A stretch of DNA of 64,000 nucleotides from Haemophilus sp. HMSC068C11 (lineage in GTDB: Bacteria; Pseudomonadota; Gammaproteobacteria; Enterobacterales; Pasteurellaceae): contig NZ_KV820375.1 in the NCBI RefSeq assembly GCF_001815355.1, positions 344,409 through 408,408 of the forward strand, read 5' to 3'. The notes below the pieces were generated by a model. It ran no database searches and was not told the DNA's origin. It saw only the letters and a list, made by a program, of their open reading frames with translations. Position numbers and translations under genes: made by a program. Every line of letters starts with the position of its first letter. The stretch's first letter is position 1. Below, in pieces: positions 10,021 to 18,843 of the stretch.

Positions 10021-10056
10021 AAAGCGTTGTTCTATGTCACTAGAGCAACGCTTTTT
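10021..10056 (+). terminator. Terminator of ssb
   Basis: A 14-bp stem (AAAGCGTTGTTCTA with TAGAGCAACGCTTT, one G-T pair) encloses a TGTCAC loop. It runs straight into a T tract. Confidence 0.9.
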
Positions 10057-10064
10057 CTATACAT

Positions 10065-10127
10065 ACAAGCGGTCAGATTTTTATAACTTTTTTGCAAAAA
10101 CACCCTAAAATTTGACCGCTCTTTTTT
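10065..10127 (+). repeat. Hybrid uptake-sequence hairpin, copy 1
   Basis: An Apl-type uptake core ACAAGCGGT is paired with the inverted arm AAAATTTGACCGCTC, with the shared inner text TTTGCAAAAACAC between them. A run of T follows. The same element recurs at 12424-12484 and 14383-14441. Confidence 0.8.
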
Positions 10128-10274
10128 CTTCTCCACAAAAAAGCTAATTTTAGGTTCGGATTATTATTCAATTTCGTTATAACTAAAAATCAGCATATAT
10201 AGTTAACAGTTCTTTCGGTTTTGCTATGTGGTTTGCTACATTTTTACCGTCTTATTTTCACTAGAGGAACAACT

Positions 10275-11069
10275 ATGCAGCATCGCGATCTTTATCCCCA
10301 CGAAATCTTACAAGATGTTATTGATAAAAGTTATGCTAAGTCGGAAGGACACCTAAAAACTCTGGCTATTTTAAGTTTTTTAGGTGGCGGCTATGTGAGT
10401 TTTGGTTATATGGCCTATTTAAAAGTCGTGAGCGGTATTCCTCCAGAGTGGAGTGGGCTATCAACATTACTTGGTGCGGCTGTGTTTCCTATTTGTTTGA
10501 TTTGTATATTAATCGGTGGTGGTGAATTAGCCACGGGAAATATGATGATGATGGCATTAGGCCGTTTAACAAAAAGAGTAAGCCTTAAAAAATTATTTCG
10601 TAACTGGATTGTAGTGAGTTTGGGCAACCTGCTCGGTGCGCTGTTTATGGCCTATTTCTTAGGGCATTATGTCGGTTTATCAGAAGGTGCTGCTGCCGCT
10701 AAAACCATCGCGATTGCCGAGGCAAAAGTGCAAATGGATTTTGGTCGTGCCTTTGTTTCAGCTATTGCCTGTAACTGGATGGTCTGCATGGGTATTTGGT
10801 TCTATTTTGGCGCCAAACAAACCTCCGGTCGAATCCTAGCCATATGGTTCCCTGTGATGATTTTTGTGCTTATCGGATTACAACACTTTGTCGCTAATAT
10901 GTTTATTATTCCTGCTGGGATTTTTGCTGGTGCTAATGTGACTTGGAGCCAATTCTTCTTCAATATGATTCCTGTCTTTTTAGGCAATGTCACGGGTGGT
11001 GCAGCATTTGTCGGCGCATCTTATCTTTATGCCTATCGTCACTTATTAAAAGAAGATTATTGTATTTAG
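10275..11069 (+). CDS. Formate/nitrite transporter (FNT) family channel
   Basis: This is a pentameric inner-membrane channel of the FocA/NirC family, for formate, nitrite or a related small anion. The 264 residues carry about six membrane helices. Family-typical stretches are GGGELATGNMMM (helix 2-3 break) and ACNWMVCMGIW. I start it at ATG 10275, which has AGAGGAAC upstream, rather than at the in-frame start at 10221. Substrate cannot be read from the sequence. It is a single gene bounded by the ssb terminator and its own hairpin at 11101. Confidence 0.85.
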   Translation: MQHRDLYPHEILQDVIDKSYAKSEGHLKTLAILSFLGGGYVSFGYMAYLKVVSGIPPEWSGLSTLLGAAVFPICLICILIGGGELATGNMMMMALGRLTKRVSLKKLFRNWIVVSLGNLLGALFMAYFLGHYVGLSEGAAAAKTIAIAEAKVQMDFGRAFVSAIACNWMVCMGIWFYFGAKQTSGRILAIWFPVMIFVLIGLQHFVANMFIIPAGIFAGANVTWSQFFFNMIPVFLGNVTGGAAFVGASYLYAYRHLLKEDYCI

Positions 11070-11100
11070 TAAACGAAAATCTGCCCGCACTTTGGCGTGA

Positions 11101-11133
11101 AAAAGGTCTTTTGAAATGTCAAAAGGCCTTTTA
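11101..11133 (+). terminator. Terminator after FNT channel gene
   Basis: AAAAGGTCTTTTGA and TCAAAAGGCCTTTT form a 14-bp stem with one G-T pair and an AATG loop. The T-rich arm serves as the tail. Confidence 0.8.
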
Positions 11134-11314
11134 TTCTCTCTAAAAGGTATTGAATCCTCTCTTAATTAACTCAACACAATTTTGAATAGTGAAGAGTTGC
11201 ACTTTACACTTAAAACATGTAAACTTATCGACTAAGAGCAATATGGAAAGAAAAACGTTAGCAAAACTGCCATATTATTTAGCATTCTCAAATTTACAGT
11301 AAGGAAGAGATCAC

Positions 11315-12388
11315 ATGCCGAAGATGAAAATTTCTAGACTGATGTTTTATAGCACTGTTTTAACTAGTGTTATGCTGTCTTCTTGCAGTCAACATCCCCA
11401 AACCCACTCAACAGCAGAAAATACAGCAAGCAATTATGCTCAAAATGCGGCAACGTATTGGACTGAACAGCCATTTTGCAGTGGGCGTTACCAAATTAAC
11501 TTACCGGTTAATCGTAAAGGTGGCACCAGTTGGATTAAATACAATGGTTGGCAGGTAACCGTACGACCAGACTATTGGAATAAATCAGTAGAGTTGGCGT
11601 CAAAGATCCAGAAGCTAGGTCATAATGGAAGTGATATTTTTATAGAAAACCGTACAATCGTTCCTAATAAAGCGATAGCTACGGTGACACAGGCTCCTGC
11701 CGTATGGAGTAATCCGACGTTACCAGAGGTAAAAGGGATGCTCTATTATGTCGATTATAGGTTCAAATTAAGTAAGAACGATGCCTATACAGTTAGAGCC
11801 TTTGTACGTATTATGCCTGTTAACGGTAAAGAGCCACCAAACCTTAAACAGCTGGAAAAAAGTAAAGTTGATGAAGCTATTGGGTATTTACAGAATGATT
11901 TTTTCAACAAGATTAGAGATCGTAGTGAGAGCGATATTCCGCAGCAACAGGGTGTCTGCCTGACAGAGGGGTTTATTGCTGATAAGGGATCCGAGCCATT
12001 TTGGGGCAGAGTGGGTATAAAAATCAAAGATTATAAAGACGTTTATGCCGAGCTAACGACAGGTGGATCTTTGGAGGAAGGTGATAAACCGCTATTAGAA
12101 CGCGATCTTTTCACTAAAGATAGTGCTTTAGATAAACTCTTCTCATGGGCGAAATACAGCACCATCCGCAAAGGAAAGCGCAATATCAATGGCATGTCCG
12201 GTAATGAAAAATTGGTGAAATGGCAGGGAAATCGATATCTATTTATTTGGGAAAAAGATGATGGCAGTGTGAGATTTAAGATGACTTTCGGTGCCAATGA
12301 GAAAAATACCAAGGGTTCGCCACTCAGTGAGAAAGAGGCTTTAACCGCTTGGGATGCAATATTGCCGACATTGAAAACACGACTTTAA
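11315..12388 (+). CDS. Tli4-like T6SS immunity lipoprotein (putative)
   Basis: The 357-residue protein is exported and lipidated: it has a hydrophobic signal and lipobox MLSSC near residue 24. The mature part has features I associate with the Tli4 family (periplasmic immunity to type VI lipase effectors). These are FCSGRYQINLP near the start, GVCLTEGFI in the middle, KGKRNINGMSGNE and a C-terminal ALTAWDAILPTL. The family call is from memory of its motifs, so it is moderate. No Tle lipase, VgrG or other T6SS gene lies in the window. GGAAGAG 9 nt upstream supports ATG 11315, but ATG 11324 is possible. Followed by a hybrid uptake hairpin. Confidence 0.6.
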   Translation: MPKMKISRLMFYSTVLTSVMLSSCSQHPQTHSTAENTASNYAQNAATYWTEQPFCSGRYQINLPVNRKGGTSWIKYNGWQVTVRPDYWNKSVELASKIQKLGHNGSDIFIENRTIVPNKAIATVTQAPAVWSNPTLPEVKGMLYYVDYRFKLSKNDAYTVRAFVRIMPVNGKEPPNLKQLEKSKVDEAIGYLQNDFFNKIRDRSESDIPQQQGVCLTEGFIADKGSEPFWGRVGIKIKDYKDVYAELTTGGSLEEGDKPLLERDLFTKDSALDKLFSWAKYSTIRKGKRNINGMSGNEKLVKWQGNRYLFIWEKDDGSVRFKMTFGANEKNTKGSPLSEKEALTAWDAILPTLKTRL

Positions 12389-12726
12389 ACAAGGGGTTAT
12401 TGCAGTTAAATTAAAGTAAAAATACAAGCGGTCGAATTTTTAAGATGATTTGCAAAAACACCTCAAAATTTGACCGCGCTTTTAAATCAAAAGCCTTCAA
12501 AACTTAGCGCATTGAGATTTTGATTATTAGTATTAAATTAAAAAAATCTAATGTGGCTTGCCTTGGAAATAATTGTAGAGGTCCAATTGAAAAATGGATA
12601 AACTGAAATCATCAGCAATTTTTGAAAATCTTCAGTTAGAGATGTAAAAGACCTGTCTCAATTTAGTCGCAAATCAATCTTATTTTAAATACTCGCCAAA
12701 TAGCATGCACAAAGAGGAAAGTTACA
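12389..12726. other. Gene-free AT-rich stretch before the ABC1-kinase gene
   Basis: It holds the second hybrid uptake-sequence hairpin (12424-12484). After that is about 240 bp of AT-rich sequence with no open frame or RNA that I recognise. The promoter for the downstream gene presumably lies here, and AAAGAGGAAAG precedes its ATG. Confidence 0.6.
12424..12484 (+). repeat. Hybrid uptake-sequence hairpin, copy 2
   Basis: ACAAGCGGTCGAATTTT pairs with CAAAATTTGACCGCGC across the conserved inner text GATGATTTGCAAAAACAC. A short T run follows. The distal arm, GACCGCGCTT, is one base off a Hin-type core. It probably terminates the Tli4-like gene. Confidence 0.8.
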
Positions 12727-14367
12727 ATGGCTATTTTTAACAAATTTCAACGTGCCAAGCAGGTTGCAGAAATCTTATTACGTTATGGTTTAGATGAGTT
12801 TTTTGAACGCAGTAATTTAGAGAAGTGGTTACCGGAATCCCTTTCAAATAAGTTAGCCAATGAATCAAGTGGAAGCGTGTCTGTATATGAACGTATCCGT
12901 CGAGCGATGGAAGAGCTGGGCACAACTTACGTTAAATTAGGGCAGATGTTAAGTGATCGCCGTGATTTGCTACCAGTTGAAATGATTACTGAACTACAAA
13001 AATTGCAAGATAAAGTAGAAGTTCAGCCCATTGATATTGCAGAGAAATTTCAGCGTGAATTAGGCATAGATATTCATGAACATTTCGAAATGCTTGCTTC
13101 AGAGCCTATGGCATCAGCTTCTATCGGTCAAGTATTCAAAGGGCGGTTGAAAAACGGACAAGATGTTGCGGTAAAAATCAAACGAGAAGGCATTGATGAG
13201 GTCATTAAGGCAGATTTACTTATCTTACAAGATCTCGTGAATTTTCTAGAACAACGCAACGACATTATTTCTAACCTTCAACCTAAAGCGTTATTAAATA
13301 CCTTCAAAGAATCCATTACAACAGAACTCTCCCTTGAAAGTGAGCGTCGTAGCATTGAGCGTTTTGCTAATAATTTTAAGCAAGATTCACGTATTTTAGT
13401 CCCACAAACCTATTCAAATTTATCAAACAATAACATTCTTTGTATGGATTTTGTGTATGGCTCAAAAGTAACCAATAAAGCACAGATTGAACAACAAGGT
13501 TTACTGGCTAAAGATGTTGCTTTACTTGGATTAGATCTCTATATGAAACAAGTATTTGAGTTTGGCTTCTTTCATGCTGATCCCCACCCTGGCAACATTC
13601 TATTAACGCCTGACGGGCGAATTGCTTTTATTGACTTGGGAGCAATGGGCAAACTCAGCCCTAAAGAACGCGAATTACTTGGAAATTGTTTGTACTATGC
13701 CTCTCAAAAGAATGTGCGAAAAATCATCGAGACCATTAAGCAACTTGCCGTCAGTTATAATGTGCCGAATGAAAAAGCGCTAGAAAATGATCTTTCTGAG
13801 ATTTTCATGCTCCTCACTGAAAGCAATTTGGCAGGGTTAGATATCAGTGAATTAATGAATCGTTTTACCAAAATTATGAGTGAAAATAGCATTATTATGC
13901 CTGAGGGCGTTTATTTGCTAGCAAAAGGTTTTGCCCAGATTGAGGGGATCGGACGTTATCTCTATCCTGAATTAGATATTGCAGCCGTACTTAAACCTTA
14001 TGTTACACAAATGCTCAAGAAACGATTTTCACCTAAACGCGTGATTAGTGAAAGTTTCGAAAAAATTGCTGACAGCTACAACAACTGGCTTTCGCTTCCG
14101 GAAGAAGTCAAAATTTTCTTACAAAAAATCAGCAATAAGGAAATTCGTCTTGAACATGAAATTCACGGATTAGAACGTTTTCGTAAGACTGTCGAACGAG
14201 TGGGCATTATGTTGATTATTGCCGCACTCATTATTGCAGCGTCTATTTTATCGTTGAACGAAAATCTCCCTCAGCGTAATGGCATCCCAATACCAAGCTT
14301 GATTTGCGGTGCGATTGCATTAGTACTGGCGGTCTTTTTATTGATTAAGCGAATAGATAAGAATTAG
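12727..14367 (+). CDS. ABC1/AarF/UbiB-family atypical kinase
   Basis: This is a membrane-anchored protein-kinase-like ATPase of the ABC1 (UbiB/COQ8) family, which supports isoprenoid-quinone metabolism. The 546 residues show the KxGQ element (YVKLGQMLSDRRDLLP, near residue 65), the Ala-loop replacement SASIGQV, the catalytic VAVKIKR, HADPHPGNI and the metal site IDLGAMG. Two C-terminal helices (about 492-540) form the anchor. It is not next to ubiE/ubiJ, the usual partners of proteobacterial ubiB, so it may be a paralogue. Flanked by hybrid uptake hairpins on both sides. Confidence 0.85.
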   Translation: MAIFNKFQRAKQVAEILLRYGLDEFFERSNLEKWLPESLSNKLANESSGSVSVYERIRRAMEELGTTYVKLGQMLSDRRDLLPVEMITELQKLQDKVEVQPIDIAEKFQRELGIDIHEHFEMLASEPMASASIGQVFKGRLKNGQDVAVKIKREGIDEVIKADLLILQDLVNFLEQRNDIISNLQPKALLNTFKESITTELSLESERRSIERFANNFKQDSRILVPQTYSNLSNNNILCMDFVYGSKVTNKAQIEQQGLLAKDVALLGLDLYMKQVFEFGFFHADPHPGNILLTPDGRIAFIDLGAMGKLSPKERELLGNCLYYASQKNVRKIIETIKQLAVSYNVPNEKALENDLSEIFMLLTESNLAGLDISELMNRFTKIMSENSIIMPEGVYLLAKGFAQIEGIGRYLYPELDIAAVLKPYVTQMLKKRFSPKRVISESFEKIADSYNNWLSLPEEVKIFLQKISNKEIRLEHEIHGLERFRKTVERVGIMLIIAALIIAASILSLNENLPQRNGIPIPSLICGAIALVLAVFLLIKRIDKN

Positions 14368-14382
14368 TGTAATGAGGACAAT

Positions 14383-14441
14383 ACAAGCGGTCGAATTTTA
14401 AAGATGATTTGCAAAAACACTTCAAAATTTGACCGCACTTT
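14383..14441 (+). repeat. Hybrid uptake-sequence hairpin, copy 3
   Basis: An Apl-type core ACAAGCGGT at one end and a perfect Hin-type core (GACCGCACTT) at the other form the stem. The inner text GATGATTTGCAAAAACAC is identical to copy 2. Confidence 0.85.
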
Positions 14442-14446
14442 GGAGT

Positions 14447-14482
14447 AAAAAATCCCCTAAATACTAAATCTAGGGGATTTTT
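14447..14482. terminator. Bidirectional terminator
   Basis: AAATCCCCTA and TAGGGGATTT form a GC-centred stem with an A run before it and a T run after it. It separates the convergent ABC1-kinase and rhodanese genes. Confidence 0.88.
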
Positions 14483-14500
14483 CTTTAAATGATGTGATAT

Positions 14501-14869
14501 TTATTTCAAACCTTTTTTAACCAAATCTTCATAACCGCCGTGATTGGTCACATTGGTATAGCCTGCATTTTTCAACTCATTCAATGCAGCTTCTGCACGG
14601 CGACCGCTACGGCAATAGAGATTAACGGGCGCATTTTTATCTGGGCTCACCGCTTGAATACGTGCAAGGATTTGATCGTGCGGAATATTCACCGCATCTT
14701 GTAAATGACCTGCGTTAAATTCCTCGGCTGAACGTACATCAATCCAAACGCCTTTTGCTTTTTCCGGTTGTACTGCACTTTGTTCTGTTTGTGGCGCAGT
14801 ATTCGCAGAAGCAAAAAAAGGTACAGCAATGGCTGCCGCAGAAAGTACCGCTGTGAATAATTTTTTCAT
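14501..14869 (-). CDS. Periplasmic single-domain rhodanese (PspE-like)
   Basis: This is a sulfurtransferase that moves sulfane sulfur from thiosulfate to a thiophile. The 122-residue precursor has a signal peptide ending FASA, a short Gln/Pro stretch and one rhodanese domain (about residues 38-120). The domain has the family start WIDVRSAEEF and the active-site loop CRSGRR with the catalytic Cys. Export points to a PspE rather than a GlpE role. It stands alone. Confidence 0.88.
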   Translation of the reverse strand: MKKLFTAVLSAAAIAVPFFASANTAPQTEQSAVQPEKAKGVWIDVRSAEEFNAGHLQDAVNIPHDQILARIQAVSPDKNAPVNLYCRSGRRAEAALNELKNAGYTNVTNHGGYEDLVKKGLK

Positions 14870-15030
14870 TATTCAATCTCCTATTAAATAGAAATAATAT
14901 ATTTACCTAAATAAATTTAGGGGTTATGTAAAACTAATAGTCATCATACGCCTAAATATAAAGATAATAAACTGTAAATGAAGTAAATTTTAAGTAAAAT
15001 TTTCGTAAAATCTAACCGCACTTTAAAAGA

Positions 15031-15069
15031 AAAAAGCCATCCGAAATTTAACATTCAGATGGCCTTTTT
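15031..15069 (-). terminator. Terminator of ydbH-ynbE
   Basis: AAAGCCATC...GAA and TTC...GATGGC arms form an interrupted stem. On the minus strand it is followed by T residues. It lies 12 bp past the ynbE stop. Confidence 0.75.
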
Positions 15070-15080
15070 AATTGATTCAA

Positions 15081-15287
15081 TTATTTCTTCACAGACTCTA
15101 CTTCACCCACAGCTTTCTGAGATTTTTCATCCATTTCCACTTTAATATTGTGGTCTACCACCACGTTCATATTAATAGTGATACCTTCCTTTGGTGTGTC
15201 CAATTGAATGGTCGGTGTGCAAGCTGTGAGTGTAAACATTGCCGCAAAAATAAAAAAGTGCGGTTGAAATTTAAGGTGTTTTATCAT
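15081..15287 (-). CDS. ynbE: YnbE-family lipoprotein
   Basis: This is a small outer-membrane lipoprotein of 68 residues with lipobox LTAC at Cys23 and the family-like IQLDTPKEGITINMNV segment. In E. coli, YnbE pairs with the inner-membrane AsmA-like protein YdbH to form a bridge for phospholipid transport to the outer membrane. Its start overlaps the end of ydbH by 17 bp, a sign of translational coupling. No ydbL follows; the next gene is the rhodanese. Confidence 0.85.
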   Translation of the reverse strand: MIKHLKFQPHFFIFAAMFTLTACTPTIQLDTPKEGITINMNVVVDHNIKVEMDEKSQKAVGEVESVKK

Positions 15288-18018
15288 TTGTCTTGTCTAA
15301 TTGCTTATAAAGTTTATATTGCAGATTTTGTTCAAATTGCGAGCCATAGTCAATCATATTCCACAATTCAAACATATTTTCTTGGTGCGTATAATTTAAC
15401 GTTATCGGATTATGAGTTCGCTTGGTTGGATTAAATCCACTAATGCTCGCACGCAACGTCATTTGCCCTTTAGGATCGAGCGTCACAGCTGCATGGGAAT
15501 TTTGCAGTTCCATTTCTTTTAATAAATCCACCAAAATATTCTCTGTCCAACCGCCTTTTTTCAGCCCTTTCACCATTTCATCCGTTAATTTGATGGACAC
15601 ATTCCCCACTTGTTCCAACGTGCCATTACAAATTAAACATTCCTTATGTCCGAGCCAAAATGGCAGGGTTGCATTAGCACGGCCGGTTAAGGTTACTTGA
15701 TTATATTGTGCCAAAGCTAACACTTGGGCTAAATCAATATTGGTAAAAGAAAGTGTCGCCATTTTACTTTGTGGGAAAGTGAGCTGAGGTACCGTCAATT
15801 CACCATCAAATAAGGAAACTTTCACATTTTTTAAGATAAGTGGATTTTTCATGGTATTCGGATAACGACCGAATAAATCTAATTCCCCATTTGCGACAGA
15901 AAGCACCCCATAGCGAATATTTTTAGTCGAAATATGAATGGGTTTGCCCGAAGCCACTTGTAATGCCTCGTTTTCATAATTCATTGGGAAGCGAATATTC
16001 AAGCCATACACTTCACCATCTGGCATAGTGATTTTACCGTTTTTTAGGTTCAGCTCCCCACCCATTTTCACGCCATTGGTATTAATCACGAATTTGCTCT
16101 GTCCTTTGATGCTCCCTTCATGGATTAACCAGTTCCATTTTTGTGGGAAGAGTGATTGGAATACTTTTGCGGATTGTTCTTTCCAACTAATTTCGCCTGA
16201 AAGTGCACTATTCTGATATACACCCAAAACATCTAAAGGCCCAAGCGAACCAGCCTTTAAATCACCTGCAAAATTGAAGTTACTGATACTCTTACCATCA
16301 ATGCCTAAGCCAAAAACAGGCGAAACAAAACGACCGCCATAAGCCAGTTCAATCCAATCTGTTTTCGCTTGTAACAAGCCTCGAATATGTTCTTCTTCAT
16401 AATCCCAGCGGAGTCGATCTTTAAGTTCCAATGAAAGTGGTGCCATTTTTACCTCTTTCATTTTGACTTCTTTAGAATGAGCAGAAAGTTGATTTAATTC
16501 AATATGATCGGCTTCCCAAAATCCTTTACCTTCCATTTTGACTGGCGTATTTAAGGATTTCCAGTTTGCGCTTCCATTGATAATCCAATCCCAACGGTTT
16601 GTCGCTTGTTTTTCCACCGACTGTAACTTATGTTCTTCATCTCGGAAGTCAAACACGGTTTTAATACCGGCAATAAACTCGTGGGCGTTTCCGTCTAATT
16701 TTAAATTGAGATTTTCAAACTGCGGGGTTGTGCCATTCAACGTTGCCTGCAAACGCCCTTCTAAGCCATAACGACCGATAATAATGTCATCTAACGGTAA
16801 ACGAACATGTAACTTGGTGCCCTCTTGTTCGTTATCCATTTTAAAGACCGACCCCGGATAAAAATACACCACGGGATGCGTAAAAATCCCACCTAGATGA
16901 TAAGTTAAATTGGTGAGTGCCACAGTCGAGTTATAACGTAAATCCCCACGTGTTTTCAGCTCAAAATCCAATTCATTATTATCATCGCCACCACCGATTT
17001 CGCCATTTTTGCCTGAAATCACGATCTCCCCTTTGCCCATTTCGCCAAAGGTTTGCAAGATCACGTTCATATCAATGCTTAACGGCAACAAGCCCTCTGC
17101 TGCACGGTGGATAGATAACCCAAGGAAGCCTTTAATCGGTTGATAGCTGTCGAAAGTCCAGTAAAATTTCCCCCATGAAATATCCAAACCGTCTTTGGTG
17201 AAGACGAAAGGCACATCCAACAACGGAGAATTTGCCGTTAAATCTTGAACATTTAACTGACCATCCGCACCTTGCCACGACACTTTTGCCTCGCCTTTTG
17301 TGACGGCTAGTTCTGGGTTATTCCAATTGAATAAAACATTTCCTTGTTGAGGAAGTTGAGAAAGATCGGGCTCAAAATTTGCAGTGAACTGAAGATCATA
17401 GGTTTTATCGCCTGATTGTTTGATATCGGTATTGCCTGTCCATTGGAAGATCCCATCTCGTGGCGTAACAGTGGATTGATGATGCAGCTCAAGCCCATCA
17501 TTATTCGCTTGTGCTTCTAGTGCTAATTGGTTGCCGTTATAGTTTGCATCTAACGCCCAATCAGCCGATAAAAAAGGCTGCAGCGCGGCTTGTTTTAGTG
17601 CGTCGGTATTTGTTAATTGAAAGTGTTTAACTTTGACATCAGAAATAGGCAATGCCGCCCAAAGTGCGGTTAAATTTGGCGGTGTTTTTTCAGCGTTATC
17701 GCTTGGCAAATGAGTTAAACAATCATAATTCAAGCTAGCCTTTTCAATATCAAGACTATGCGTATTCCACCAAGTGAGTTGCGCATCATTGAGGTTTATG
17801 AGGGTACATTGATCTGTTTTCACTTTTAGCTCAGGTAGCGTTAAACCTGTCGCTTTCCATTGCCAGTCATCAGCTAATTCAATGTGATAATGTGGTGCTA
17901 AAAAATGATTTGCAAGTTGTTCCACTCGTTTCGGGGTCGCAAAAACGCGCACTAAGCCAACGCTTACTACGATCAAGAGCAACAAAATAATCAAAGCCCA
18001 CAGGCAACGCTTTCGCAT
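15271..18018 (-). CDS. ydbH: AsmA-like intermembrane lipid transport protein YdbH
   Basis: This long periplasmic beta-groove protein shares the job of moving phospholipids to the outer membrane with TamB and YhdP. The 915 residues begin with a single membrane anchor (about residues 6-26) after MRKRC and then carry the YdbH domain through to the C terminus. The C-terminal NSHAAVTLDPKGQMTLRASI is the part expected to meet YnbE. E. coli YdbH is about 880 residues. The gene is directly followed by ynbE. Confidence 0.87.
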   Translation of the reverse strand: MRKRCLWALIILLLLIVVSVGLVRVFATPKRVEQLANHFLAPHYHIELADDWQWKATGLTLPELKVKTDQCTLINLNDAQLTWWNTHSLDIEKASLNYDCLTHLPSDNAEKTPPNLTALWAALPISDVKVKHFQLTNTDALKQAALQPFLSADWALDANYNGNQLALEAQANNDGLELHHQSTVTPRDGIFQWTGNTDIKQSGDKTYDLQFTANFEPDLSQLPQQGNVLFNWNNPELAVTKGEAKVSWQGADGQLNVQDLTANSPLLDVPFVFTKDGLDISWGKFYWTFDSYQPIKGFLGLSIHRAAEGLLPLSIDMNVILQTFGEMGKGEIVISGKNGEIGGGDDNNELDFELKTRGDLRYNSTVALTNLTYHLGGIFTHPVVYFYPGSVFKMDNEQEGTKLHVRLPLDDIIIGRYGLEGRLQATLNGTTPQFENLNLKLDGNAHEFIAGIKTVFDFRDEEHKLQSVEKQATNRWDWIINGSANWKSLNTPVKMEGKGFWEADHIELNQLSAHSKEVKMKEVKMAPLSLELKDRLRWDYEEEHIRGLLQAKTDWIELAYGGRFVSPVFGLGIDGKSISNFNFAGDLKAGSLGPLDVLGVYQNSALSGEISWKEQSAKVFQSLFPQKWNWLIHEGSIKGQSKFVINTNGVKMGGELNLKNGKITMPDGEVYGLNIRFPMNYENEALQVASGKPIHISTKNIRYGVLSVANGELDLFGRYPNTMKNPLILKNVKVSLFDGELTVPQLTFPQSKMATLSFTNIDLAQVLALAQYNQVTLTGRANATLPFWLGHKECLICNGTLEQVGNVSIKLTDEMVKGLKKGGWTENILVDLLKEMELQNSHAAVTLDPKGQMTLRASISGFNPTKRTHNPITLNYTHQENMFELWNMIDYGSQFEQNLQYKLYKQLDKTNDKTP

Positions 18019-18066
18019 AGTTTCCCCAATTACGCGATAAATAAATGAACAGAGACGTATTCTATC

Positions 18067-18543
18067 TTATCTCGTCCCAAATAGCTCAACTAACTTATCC
18101 CCAAAGAAATAAAATACTAATCCAAAGGCGACAATAATTAAGCCAATAAATTTCGTGATATTGACTTCTCGAATCGGCATACCGATAAGACCGAAATAAT
18201 CAATAGTGGTTGCGGTAATTAATTGTCCGACGATGATAAAAAATAACATCGCGGTAATGCCTAGCTTAGGTGCAAGTAAAACCGTTGTGAACACGACAAC
18301 TGCACCAAGTATCCCACCAATTAATTTCCACCAAGGTTGTGAAGGGACGGTTGATAAATTGCCCCATAAATCGGTTTTTACCCAAGCAATAAAAAAGAGA
18401 ACGATCGTTCCCACTGCAAAAGAAATAAAGGTCGCGATCACTGCTTCGCCACTCATGGCTTTCGCCAACTGCGTATTAATGGCTGATTGCGTCGCGAGTG
18501 CGACACCTGCCGCTAAGGCGATAATGAGATAAACAAAAAACAT
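18067..18543 (-). CDS. DMT-superfamily small membrane transporter (DUF606/YdcZ)
   Basis: An inner-membrane protein of 158 residues with five hydrophobic segments, of the DUF606/YdcZ branch of the drug/metabolite transporters. Substrate is unknown. I start it at ATG 18543, which has GGGAG 7 nt upstream; the in-frame TTG at 18555 overlaps that ribosome site. The protein opens with FFVYLIIALAAGVALATQSA, which is typical of the family. The gap to ydbH is short, so it may be co-transcribed. Confidence 0.85.
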   Translation of the reverse strand: MFFVYLIIALAAGVALATQSAINTQLAKAMSGEAVIATFISFAVGTIVLFFIAWVKTDLWGNLSTVPSQPWWKLIGGILGAVVVFTTVLLAPKLGITAMLFFIIVGQLITATTIDYFGLIGMPIREVNITKFIGLIIVAFGLVFYFFGDKLVELFGTR

Positions 18544-18843
18544 TGAAACTCCCAACAGAAAATTTGGCTTATTTTAACCTTTTCCTATTTGTCTTGTCGC
18601 GAAATGCTTTCCATTCGATAAAAATCGTCCAAAAATCAACCGCACTTTGCATTTCATTCATAAATACCTCAAAAGTTGTAAGTCATCTTACCTGTTTATT
18701 TGATCTCGATCACTATTTGACTATTCTTTATTTGACGGTAATCTTCAAATCCATACACTAAACTCCATTCGGAGCAATCGTTTGCGTAATGCGTATTGAA
18801 AGCAAAATAGACTGATTTTATCAACTCAATGGGAGGAATATCC
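18544..18843. other. Divergent control region between DMT gene and manX
   Basis: This 300-bp gap holds an uptake sequence near 18641, a small inverted repeat GTAAG-TCAT-CTTAC (18678-18691) and a CRP-like site at 18699-18714. It ends with the strong ribosome site GGGAGG just before manX. Confidence 0.65.
18699..18714. promoter_or_regulatory. CRP site candidate upstream of manXYZ
   Basis: TTTGATCTCGATCACT matches TGTGA-N6-TCACA at 8 of 10 fixed positions. Its place about 130 bp before a sugar PTS operon fits catabolite control. Confidence 0.55.

Noticed and set aside
18678-18691. GTAAG-TCAT-CTTAC inverted repeat as an operator of manXYZ
   Set aside because: The arms are only 5 bp and could occur by chance; I mention it only within the intergenic entry.
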